From contig JAISCK010000192.1 in the NCBI GenBank assembly GCA_031265635.1, positions 1 through 8,053 of the forward strand: DNA of 8,053 nucleotides, given 5' to 3'. This document shows, piece by piece, positions 1 through 5,894 of this stretch. Numbering within the stretch: position 1 is the stretch's first letter; each line of letters begins with the position of its first letter. A program made the position numbers and the translations under genes. The notes under the pieces are model-generated. The model saw only the letters and a program-made list of their open reading frames with translations. It did no database searches and was not told the DNA's origin. This DNA is from Spirochaetaceae bacterium (lineage in GTDB: Bacteria; Spirochaetota; Spirochaetia; Treponematales; Breznakiellaceae).

Positions 1-24
1 CGGAAGCCTGCCCCCCATAGACCC

Positions 25-828
25 TCAGGGTATGCTGTAAAGGCCCTCCTTCTCGGCGACAAGCTGGTCGGCTTTGAGGGCGTCAAGGGCTTTCATGAGG
101 CTTTCCTTTTCGGTTCCGGCGGCATGGTAAAGATCGTCGGCGCGGAGGGGGCCCCGGGAAACCAGGGCGCGGAGTACTTTGCCTCGTGTTTGGCGGAGAG
201 AGCCCTTAAAGGGGCTCTGCCTTGTGTATGCCGAACTTTTCCTGCCGGGATTGACGGTGCTTTTTTTTAGCCATGCCCCGTAGTCCATGAGCGCCCAGTA
301 CCAGGTCCGGGGATTTTTTCTGTCCAGCGTTTTTTCGAGGACAGGGAATATATCGCTGTCGGAAACAGGGTCCCGCTCAGGAAAGAAAAAATGAATAAAA
401 ACCGTTCTGATATTGGTTTCGATAAACAGGGCCGGGTAATTATAGGCAAAACAGGCTATGGCGCCGGCGCTATAGTTCCCGACGCCGCTTAATATTTTAA
501 GTTCTTCGGGCGCGGCGGGAACCCTGCCGTCAAATTCATTATAGATACATTCCGCCGCTGCTTTAAGATGCTTTGCCCGCCTGTTGTAGCCGAGGCCGCT
601 CCATTCCCGCAGGACTTCTTCCAGGCTTGCCCTGGCAAGATCGCCGGGACAGGGCCATTTTTTCATCCAGCGTGTCCAGTAGGGAATCACCCTTTCGGTC
701 TGGGTCTGCTGGAGCATGAATTCGGATACCAGTATTCCCCAGGGGTCAAGATTTTCCCTCCAGGGAAAAATCCTTCCGTGTTTTCTGAAATGTGAACGGA
801 TGACGCTCCTGAATTTTCCTGTTTCCAT
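25..828 (-). CDS. MutY-like HhH-GPD DNA glycosylase lacking the Fe-S cluster
   Basis: This 267-residue protein is a helix-hairpin-helix base-excision glycosylase most similar to A/G-specific adenine glycosylase (MutY), which removes adenine mispaired with 8-oxoguanine. Visible motifs are SEFMLQQTQ at residues 35-43, with Glu36 at the catalytic acid position, GLGY at 78-81, and the hairpin LSGVGNYSAGAI at about 113-124. Three things depart from classical MutY. The catalytic Asp position (LDGNVKRV in E. coli) reads IETNIRTV, giving Glu137. The four Fe-S cysteines after the MDLGA-type motif are absent; here MDYGAWLKK (181-189) runs into a basic, Cys-free segment. The C-terminal NUDIX-like domain is replaced by about 55 residues resembling a winged helix (from about 214). 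Length is well short of the usual 350. It lies 15 bases after the cmk-like gene as the last complete gene of the murC cluster, without a clear Shine-Dalgarno. The fold is confident; the substrate is not. Confidence 0.88.
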   Translation of the reverse strand: METGKFRSVIRSHFRKHGRIFPWRENLDPWGILVSEFMLQQTQTERVIPYWTRWMKKWPCPGDLARASLEEVLREWSGLGYNRRAKHLKAAAECIYNEFDGRVPAAPEELKILSGVGNYSAGAIACFAYNYPALFIETNIRTVFIHFFFPERDPVSDSDIFPVLEKTLDRKNPRTWYWALMDYGAWLKKSTVNPGRKSSAYTRQSPFKGSLRQTRGKVLRALVSRGPLRADDLYHAAGTEKESLMKALDALKADQLVAEKEGLYSIP

Positions 829-843
829 GGGACGCTTTGACGC

Positions 844-1386
844 TCAGGATTCGTCAAGCAGTCTGAGCCGTTCCAGTTCATCGATAATGAGTGAAACTAT
901 CCCGGACGGCTCAAGGGTATCGGTGTCAATGACAAGATTGGCGAGGCTGTAATCGTCATTGTCAATATTATAAATACGCAAATACCGCTCCCTGTCCTGC
1001 CTGTCCCTTTCGGCGGTAAAGGCCGCCACTTCCTTTAAGTCTCCCCCTTCCCTTTTTACAATACGGGCGGCTCTGGTCTCAGGCGTCGCGGTGAGGTATA
1101 CCTTGAGGCCGGCCTCGGGGAGCATCCATATCGCAAGCCGCGAACCCAGCACGCAGCCCTTCTCTTTCCCGGCCAGTTCTACCTGCCTCCTGTCCACTTC
1201 CCTGTCCCAGGAGTCGTCCCGCGCGGCGAGGCCGAGTACCTCGTCAAGGCTCAGGTTCCGTTCTTTCGCGAGGGTTCTAAAGGTAAAATTGATAAAACAA
1301 AGGCCCAGCTTTTCGGCTATCATCCGGGACACCGTTGTGTTTCCGCAGCCGCTTTTCCCCGATATGGCAATCTTTACGGTTTTCAT
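844..1386 (-). CDS. Cytidylate kinase-like protein (archaeal-type), variant P-loop
   Basis: This 180-residue protein belongs to the short, archaeal-type cytidylate kinase family, P-loop kinases that phosphorylate CMP or dCMP with ATP. Family features include the N-terminal strand plus P-loop (residues 5-19), a GSRLAIWML segment at 81-89 matching the family's GRLAGWM region, the ATPETRAARI stretch at 100-109, an arginine-rich lid (about 126-137), and the ending YNIDNDDYSLANLVIDTD (139-156), which resembles the archaeal YGID..D.S..DLVI.T pattern. The P-loop reads GKSGCGNTT at 10-18, so the usual Walker A lysine is Asn16, encoded AAC. Either this subfamily binds nucleotide differently or it is not a normal kinase. 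Its start overlaps the yicC stop as ATGA, so translation is probably coupled. In many bacteria guanylate kinase follows yicC, but the sequence does not match Gmk. Family membership is fairly sure; activity on CMP is unproven. Confidence 0.82.
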   Translation of the reverse strand: MKTVKIAISGKSGCGNTTVSRMIAEKLGLCFINFTFRTLAKERNLSLDEVLGLAARDDSWDREVDRRQVELAGKEKGCVLGSRLAIWMLPEAGLKVYLTATPETRAARIVKREGGDLKEVAAFTAERDRQDRERYLRIYNIDNDDYSLANLVIDTDTLEPSGIVSLIIDELERLRLLDES

Positions 1387-2249
1387 TCAATATTTCTCAA
1401 CTGTTCCCTGATATTTTCAAGGGCGTCTTTCATGACCACAACTTCCAGGCTTACGTCAAGCACAGGCGTTTTGGAACCTATGGTATTGATTTCCCTGTTG
1501 ATTTCCTGGCTCAGAAAATCAAGTTTCTTTCCCGGCGTCCCGTTGCTTTCCGCTTCGGCGCGGAATTCTTTGAGATGGGATTCGAGGCGGGATATTTCCT
1601 CGGCTATGGTGTATTTTACCAGCAGTACCGCTGTTTCGGCAAGAACGCGGTTTTCGTCCACCCCGTCGTTGAGCAGTTCGACAAAGCGGCCGCGGAGATT
1701 TTCCTTGATGGTGTTTTCGAGTTCGGGACAGCGGGACGCTATTCTTTCAAGCGAATCTTCAAGGGTTTTTACGCGGGCAAGTATATTCTCTTTGGTATGC
1801 CGGCCTTCCCTAAGCCGCTGGGCGTCGAATTTCTTAAACGCGGCCTCAAGCGCCGCGTTGACAAGGCCCCCGCAGGTTTCGATGTCCCAGTTCTGTTCGG
1901 TCTCCATGACGCCTTCCATACCGAGGATGAAGGAAAGATCGGGCTTCTTTCTTATTCCCAGGGATTTGGCCAGGGCCAGGGCCGACTCATAACAGGCCGC
2001 CGCGGCCTTTTCGTTTACAATAATTTTTACGGCGCTTCCTTTTTCCCTGATCCGTACCGAAACCTCTACCTTGCCCCGCCTGCTCCGGGCCGCTATATAA
2101 TCCCGTATGCCGCTTTCCAGGGAAGAAAGAAAGGGCGGCAGTCCGCAGAAAATATCCAGAAAACGCCCGTTGTAACTTTTTATTTCTACCGATACGGATA
2201 GGGTATCCTTCTGTATTTCTTCAATGCCGTAGCCGGTCATACTCTTCAT
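1383..2249 (-). CDS. yicC: YicC/YloC family endoribonuclease
   Basis: This 288-residue protein is a full-length YicC/YloC family member. The family acts in the cytoplasm as an endoribonuclease: E. coli YicC has been linked to small-RNA decay and B. subtilis YloC cleaves RNA. Diagnostic motifs are the N-terminal MTGYG at residues 4-8, EIKSYNGRFLDI at 22-33, the acidic EEISRLESHLKEF at 217-229, and the C-terminal block GKKLDFLSQEINREINTIGSK at 240-260 followed by MKDALENIREQLRNIE at the end. The central region (about 145-235) is helical and probably coiled-coil. The start is well supported: GGAG lies 7 bases upstream of the ATG, and the ATG overlaps the murC stop as ATGA. The ATGA overlap at the other end couples it to the cmk-like gene. 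The family assignment is very secure; its RNA targets here are unknown. Confidence 0.96.
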   Translation of the reverse strand: MKSMTGYGIEEIQKDTLSVSVEIKSYNGRFLDIFCGLPPFLSSLESGIRDYIAARSRRGKVEVSVRIREKGSAVKIIVNEKAAAACYESALALAKSLGIRKKPDLSFILGMEGVMETEQNWDIETCGGLVNAALEAAFKKFDAQRLREGRHTKENILARVKTLEDSLERIASRCPELENTIKENLRGRFVELLNDGVDENRVLAETAVLLVKYTIAEEISRLESHLKEFRAEAESNGTPGKKLDFLSQEINREINTIGSKTPVLDVSLEVVVMKDALENIREQLRNIE

Positions 2250-3736
2250 TCTGTATCTCCGTTCCTGAAATAACCATAGAGGGCCTTGCCAAGTTTCCAG
2301 TTGTCTCCGGCGCCCATGGTGATAAAAAGGTCGCCTTCTTTCAGGGTTGATCGCAGAAAAGGAACCGCCTCGAGAACTTCTTCGGCATAACGGAACTCAG
2401 GGCCCCTGCCTGTTTTTCGCCCGCGTTCCAGCGCTTTTTCGTAGAGGGTCCTGCCGCTGACGCCTCCCCGGTACTGTTCCCTGGCAGAGGCGTAGATTTT
2501 GTGGAGTACCACGAGGCCGGCGGCATCAAAGGAAGCGGCGAATTCGTCAAGAAGGGCCGCCGTTCTGCTGTAGGTATGGGACATAAAACTGAGCACGATT
2601 CTCCTGCGGGGATAAAATTCCCTCAAGCCCTCAAGGGTGGTTTTTACCGCCGTGGGATGGTGGCCGTAATCATCCATAAAAAGTATGCCGCCGGCCTCGC
2701 CTATAATTTCGCTCCGCCTTCTGCTCCCGCTGAAACTCTCAAGAGCCGCCCGCAGATTGGGAAGGAGTTCTTTTAGGGACGCCGTAAAGTCCCGCTGTCC
2801 CGCGCATTCGGTCTCAAGAAGCGAAACGGTAAGGGCCAGGGCCGCGGCGGCGTCGAGGACAGTATGTCTTCCCGGAACCCTGAGCGTAAAAGGTTCGTCA
2901 AAACCCTTGAGGGAAAAAACAGTGCGCTCGTTTTTTGTCTCGATGTTTTGTACGGCAAAGTCATCGCAGCCTTGCCCCAGAGCGGCGGTAGCGCCGTAGG
3001 GAACAAGCCGCAGGTCCTTTCTTTTTTGAAGCGCGATGGAGGCTGTCTCTGCCGCGCCGGGATCATCGGCGCAGTATATGAGCTTTCCGCCTGACGGAAG
3101 GAGAAGAACATATTCAACAAAGGCGTCCCGTATTGATTCATAATTGGGGTAAAAATCCTGATGGTCGCTTTCCACGCTGGTAAGCACGATACGCCTGGGG
3201 CGGAAGCTCAAAAAATGTTTCCGGTATTCGCAGGTCTCGGCGACAAAGTATTTACCGCCGAGAATCAAGGTTGAACGCCCGCCAAAGGCCCCTACGGCGC
3301 TTCCGGCAAGTACGCGGGCGGGAAGGGAGGCGGCCCTGGCCAGTACGCCGCTGAGCGCCGTGGTGGTGGTTTTTCCGTGTACCCCCGCGATGCCTGAGGA
3401 ATCAAAATTTTCCGAATAGGCTCCCAGGGCGTCGGTGTACTTTAACACCCTGAGCCCCATAGCGAGCGCGGCCGCCAGTTCGGGGTTTTTTTCCCGGTCA
3501 TAGGCCGCCGAATGTATAACCAGGCCGGCGTCAGGGGGAACATGGGCGCTGTCAAAAGATTCATGCCAGGGTATTTCAAGCTCCCTGAGTATGGCGTCGG
3601 TATAAAATACCTCGGGCACATCCGAACCGGACAGCCTTGCGCCGTCGTGACAAAGCAGTTCGGCCAGGGCGGTCATGCCGGTGCCCTTGATGCCCACCAT
3701 GTAGATTTTTTCCCCCGGCGCGAAACAGCCTTCCAT
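2246..3736 (-). CDS. murC: UDP-N-acetylmuramate--L-alanine ligase
   Basis: This 496-residue Mur ligase adds L-alanine to UDP-N-acetylmuramate using ATP, the first step in building the peptidoglycan stem peptide in the cytoplasm. The N-terminal Rossmann-like UDP-binding domain opens with MVGIKGTGM at residues 13-21 and GSDV at 37-40. The ATP P-loop GVHGKTTTT is at 118-126. The central domain has ETCEYRKHFLSF (167-178) and ESDHQDFY (189-196). The C-terminal domain starts with MDDYGHHPTAV (354-364), followed by SHTYSRT (386-392) and GAGDN (475-479). The DDYGHHPT and HTYSRT motifs favour MurC over MurD, E or F, and the ETCEYRKHF region differs from the related recycling ligase Mpl as I know it. 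An AAGGAG lies 12 bases before the ATG, a rather long spacing. It heads the leftward cluster, diverging from folC, and its stop overlaps the yicC start. Confidence 0.95.
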   Translation of the reverse strand: MEGCFAPGEKIYMVGIKGTGMTALAELLCHDGARLSGSDVPEVFYTDAILRELEIPWHESFDSAHVPPDAGLVIHSAAYDREKNPELAAALAMGLRVLKYTDALGAYSENFDSSGIAGVHGKTTTTALSGVLARAASLPARVLAGSAVGAFGGRSTLILGGKYFVAETCEYRKHFLSFRPRRIVLTSVESDHQDFYPNYESIRDAFVEYVLLLPSGGKLIYCADDPGAAETASIALQKRKDLRLVPYGATAALGQGCDDFAVQNIETKNERTVFSLKGFDEPFTLRVPGRHTVLDAAAALALTVSLLETECAGQRDFTASLKELLPNLRAALESFSGSRRRSEIIGEAGGILFMDDYGHHPTAVKTTLEGLREFYPRRRIVLSFMSHTYSRTAALLDEFAASFDAAGLVVLHKIYASAREQYRGGVSGRTLYEKALERGRKTGRGPEFRYAEEVLEAVPFLRSTLKEGDLFITMGAGDNWKLGKALYGYFRNGDTE

Positions 3737-3748
3737 GGTTCTACTGTA

Positions 3749-3754
3749 CTCCTT
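3749..3754 (-). promoter_or_regulatory. Ribosome binding site of murC
   Basis: On the minus strand this reads AAGGAG, a full Shine-Dalgarno core, 12 bases before the murC ATG. The spacing is longer than the usual 5-9 bases, but it is the only good site nearby, and the protein from this ATG begins just before the conserved nucleotide-binding loop. Confidence 0.55.
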
Positions 3755-3794
3755 ATCGGGGTATATTGCAATTATCCCTTTCAGGATGAAAAAT

Positions 3795-3799
3795 AGGAG
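3795..3799 (+). promoter_or_regulatory. AGGAG close to the folC start
   Basis: AGGAG ends one base before the ATG at 3801, closer than the normal Shine-Dalgarno spacing. No alternative in-frame start codon lies at the right distance downstream, so either folC initiates inefficiently here or it starts at the ATG at 3786, which has no well-spaced Shine-Dalgarno of its own. Confidence 0.35.
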
Positions 3800-3800
3800 T

Positions 3801-5138
3801 ATGTCTGACTACAAGGATTTTACAGCGCCGGAAGAAGTATTCGCGTGGCTTTCAGGATTCATTAATTTTGAAAGAACCGAGGCCAGGGATTTCAGGCTTG
3901 ACCGCATGAGGGTCCTTGCCGGAGAAGCGGGGCATCCCGAATGTTCCGCTCCGGTGATTCACATAGCCGGGTCTAAGGGCAAGGGTTCTGTTACCGTGAT
4001 GACGGCGGCGATACTGGAAGAGGCGGGCTATAAAAGCGCCCGGTACACTTCGCCCCATCTGCTTGATTACCGTGAACGCATCACCCTGGGTAATGATTTT
4101 TTCTCCGATGCCCTGTACTGCGCCGCCGCCGGGGAACTTCGCCGCGTGGTTCAGCGGGTCCGGGAACGCGCTCTCCCTGGTCCCGGGGAGCCTACTTTTT
4201 TTGAACTTCTAACCCTTTATTTTTTTCTCTGCGCCAGAAGATCAGGGTGCGACGCCATGGTTGTGGAGACCGGCATGGGAGGACGGCTTGACGCCACCAA
4301 CATTGTCGATCCTTTGGTTTCGGTGATCAGTTCCATAGAACTTGAACATACCGAATACCTCGGAACCACCCTCGCCGCCATAGCCGGGGAAAAGGGCGGC
4401 ATCATAAAAGAAAACCGCCCCCTGGTACTCGCCCCCCAGGAAGACGAAGCCCTTGCCGTCTTTGAGCGGCTCTGCGGGGAAAAAAAATCCCCCCTCATCT
4501 ATCTGCCCAGGGAAGCCGCCATTGAAGACCTTGCGATACGCCCGTCAGGAACGGGTTTTACCCTGAGACTGGGCTTGTCTTCTTTCAAATTTGAAATTCC
4601 CCTTGTCGGCAGGATACAGGCCCAAAACGCCGCCCTCGCCGTTCTCGCGGTACGCAAAGCCTTTCCTGATATTTCTATGGAAGCCATTGCCGGGGGACTC
4701 AGGAAGGCGAAGCTGCCCGGTCGTTTTGAACGCATAGGCTGCGACCCTCCCTTTGTCATAGACGGCGCACATACCCCCCAAAGCGTCCTCCTCACGGCGG
4801 AAAGTTTTACCGCGCTCTACGGTACGGGCGGCATACTTCTTTTCGGTTCTGTCGAAGGCAAGAACGCGTCAGGCATGGCGGAGGCGCTGCTCCCCTTTTT
4901 TTCCCGCGTCATTATTACCACCCCGGGAACTTTCAAGAACAGTAACCCCGGGGCAGTATTCAATCTGTACAGGGAACTACAGGGGGCCGTTAAGAAGGAC
5001 ATCGCGCTCATCGCCGACACCGGGAAGGCTGTCGAATACGCCCTTGCCTTGGGCAGAGAACACAAACTTCCCGTCCTGGGCACAGGCTCTTTTTATCTTG
5101 CCGCCGAAATCAAAAAGGCCGCCGGGTCCCTGCCCTGA
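3801..5138 (+). CDS. folC: Folylpolyglutamate synthase / dihydrofolate synthase
   Basis: This Mur-ligase-superfamily enzyme adds glutamate to folates, and in some bacteria also to dihydropteroate, using ATP. From the ATG at 3801 it has 445 residues, normal for FolC. Motifs in order are the P-loop AGSKGKGS (56-63), TSPHL (83-87), FFELLTLYFF (133-142), ETGMGGRLDATN (156-167), IELEHTEYLG (179-188), EKGGIIK (197-203, containing the lysine that is carbamylated in the family), GRFE (307-310), DGAHT (321-325) and GTGSFYLAAE (427-436). Most bacterial enzymes have DGAHN; the Thr seen here also occurs in eukaryotic FPGS. The start is uncertain: AGGAG lies only 1 base before the 3801 ATG. In-frame ATGs at 3786 and 3735 are also open, but the latter would overlap murC. 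It is the only plus-strand gene here. Whether it also has dihydrofolate synthase activity cannot be read from the sequence. Confidence 0.94.
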   Translation: MSDYKDFTAPEEVFAWLSGFINFERTEARDFRLDRMRVLAGEAGHPECSAPVIHIAGSKGKGSVTVMTAAILEEAGYKSARYTSPHLLDYRERITLGNDFFSDALYCAAAGELRRVVQRVRERALPGPGEPTFFELLTLYFFLCARRSGCDAMVVETGMGGRLDATNIVDPLVSVISSIELEHTEYLGTTLAAIAGEKGGIIKENRPLVLAPQEDEALAVFERLCGEKKSPLIYLPREAAIEDLAIRPSGTGFTLRLGLSSFKFEIPLVGRIQAQNAALAVLAVRKAFPDISMEAIAGGLRKAKLPGRFERIGCDPPFVIDGAHTPQSVLLTAESFTALYGTGGILLFGSVEGKNASGMAEALLPFFSRVIITTPGTFKNSNPGAVFNLYRELQGAVKKDIALIADTGKAVEYALALGREHKLPVLGTGSFYLAAEIKKAAGSLP

Positions 5139-5140
5139 CA

Positions 5141-5157
5141 GCTAATCTTCGATCAGC
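5141..5157. repeat. Small inverted repeat at the convergent folC/rluA-family junction
   Basis: The 17 bases GCTAATCTTCGATCAGC form two 7-base arms around a 3-base loop. As minus-strand RNA the arms pair fully with one G-U wobble; as plus-strand RNA there is one A-C mismatch. The repeat begins 3 bases after the folC stop and contains the stop codon of the pseudouridine synthase. Neither strand has a U-tract after the stem, so it is not a classical intrinsic terminator. It may stabilise a 3' end or be chance. Confidence 0.3.
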
Positions 5158-5891
5158 GGCGGAATGAAAAATTCGCGGGGAGCGCCGTTTTCGGGGTCAA
5201 GGAAAGAAAGGCCCTGGGCTTTAAGGGCGAGGGGCGGTTTTTCCGCATCGCCGGTATCGCCGGGGGCGGCAGCGCCGTATACAGTGTCTCCGGCTACGGG
5301 AAAGCCAAGCCAGGCCATGTGGCAGCGTATCTGGTGGCGGAACCCCCTGGTAAGGGAAAGTTTCGCGTAGATACAGTTCGGTGCGTCAGCCTGTTCCGCC
5401 GCCAAAAGCGTAGTGCGGTATACCCTGCCCTTTCCGCCGGGGCGGCTCAAAACCGCTACGGGCCGCACGGCCTTTCTTCCCGGACCATAGGCCCTGAAAG
5501 CGCTTTCCACGCAAAACCTGCCCTCAGGCGGGAAAGCCCCGGCGAGGCCGGGGGGAAGGGGCGGAAAACCGGGCGGCGCGAAAAGCGGGGGAACGAGCAG
5601 GGCGCCGTAGGTTTTGACAATGCGGTCTTCTTCCTGCTGGCGCATCAGGTTTTCAAAGGCTTCCTGGGTAAGGGCGGCCAGCACCAAACCCCTGGTTTCT
5701 CTGTCAAGCCGGTGCAGTATGCCGCCGTCCCTGTCCGTCTTTCCCCTGACGCGGCCCAGGCCGGGATAGCGTTTAACGCACCAGCCGAAGAGGCTCTCTC
5801 CGCTTGAGCCGAGCGGAACGGTGTGCATGAACGGCGGCTTGTACAGCACCAGGAAGGCGGGACTTTCATACACGACGCGGGGTTCGTACAT
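5142..5891 (-). CDS. RluA-family pseudouridine synthase without S4 domain
   Basis: This 249-residue enzyme belongs to the RluA family, which converts specific uridines in rRNA or tRNA to pseudouridine. The catalytic motif HRLDRET is at residues 60-66, with Asp63 as the nucleophile. The substrate-binding segment RGFRHQIRCHMAWLGFPVAGD is at about 182-202, where RGFRHQIR replaces the more usual TGRxHQIR. There is no N-terminal S4 domain. After the conserved KTYGALL (93-99) comes a stretch with ten prolines in residues 101-122, probably a surface loop. It starts 3 bases after the upstream rluD-like stop, and AAAGG lies 8 bases before the ATG, so it is probably the last gene of the yggS cluster. 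Its 3' end faces folC with 3 bases between. The family is certain; which of RluA, RluC, TruC or another member it matches, and its target uridine, are not. Confidence 0.9.
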   Translation of the reverse strand: MYEPRVVYESPAFLVLYKPPFMHTVPLGSSGESLFGWCVKRYPGLGRVRGKTDRDGGILHRLDRETRGLVLAALTQEAFENLMRQQEEDRIVKTYGALLVPPLFAPPGFPPLPPGLAGAFPPEGRFCVESAFRAYGPGRKAVRPVAVLSRPGGKGRVYRTTLLAAEQADAPNCIYAKLSLTRGFRHQIRCHMAWLGFPVAGDTVYGAAAPGDTGDAEKPPLALKAQGLSFLDPENGAPREFFIPPLIED

Positions 5892-5894
5892 GAA

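Larger units (their letters stand above)
3737..3800. promoter_or_regulatory. Divergent murC/folC intergenic region with candidate -10 elements
   Basis: This 64-base AT-richer gap is the only place in the window between two divergent gene starts, so it should hold promoters for both. On the plus strand TATATT at 3762-3767 matches the -10 consensus at five of six bases and would give a leader of about 25 bases for folC. On the minus strand GATAAT (3776-3771) also matches at five of six and would give a leader of roughly 30 bases for murC. I find no convincing -35 element at 16-18 bases for either, so the assignments are tentative. The two -10 candidates sit only 3 bases apart on opposite strands, so the two promoters could compete. 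Confidence 0.4.

Noticed and set aside
1..18. Possible start of a further minus-strand gene (ATG at 18-16, M-G-G-R-L-P) just after the mutY-like stop, preceded by GAGGG
   Set aside because: Only six codons lie in the window. The position and a nearby Shine-Dalgarno-like sequence are suggestive, but the product cannot be judged, so it is not listed as a gene.
22..30. CCCTCAGGG palindrome at the end of the mutY-like gene as a terminator
   Set aside because: The arms are four bases with a one-base centre and no T-tract follows, so it cannot form a useful hairpin.
181..300. Frameshift at the A8 run having destroyed an Fe-S motif in the mutY-like gene
   Set aside because: Neither alternative frame encodes the missing cysteines, and the in-frame segment continues smoothly into a plausible C-terminal domain.
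844..1386. Guanylate kinase, suggested by position next to yicC
   Set aside because: The protein lacks the guanylate kinase GPSGxGK loop and GMP-binding motifs; its C-terminal pattern matches archaeal-type cytidylate kinase.
1335..2201. A long plus-strand open frame of 288 codons antisense to yicC
   Set aside because: It lies wholly opposite genes with clear family motifs (YicC and the cmk-like protein), has no recognisable domain or ribosome site, and is phenylalanine- and glycine-rich in the way expected of a mirror frame.
2246..3736. Mpl (murein peptide ligase) as an alternative to MurC
   Set aside because: The central ETCEYRKHFLSF and C-terminal DDYGHHPT, HTYSRT and GAGDN motifs fit MurC better, and the length of 496 fits treponemal MurC.
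3735..3800. Extended folC start at 3735, adding 22 residues
   Set aside because: It would overlap the first codon of murC and the likely promoter, has no Shine-Dalgarno, and adds residues not typical of FolC N-termini. 3801 (or 3786) is preferred.
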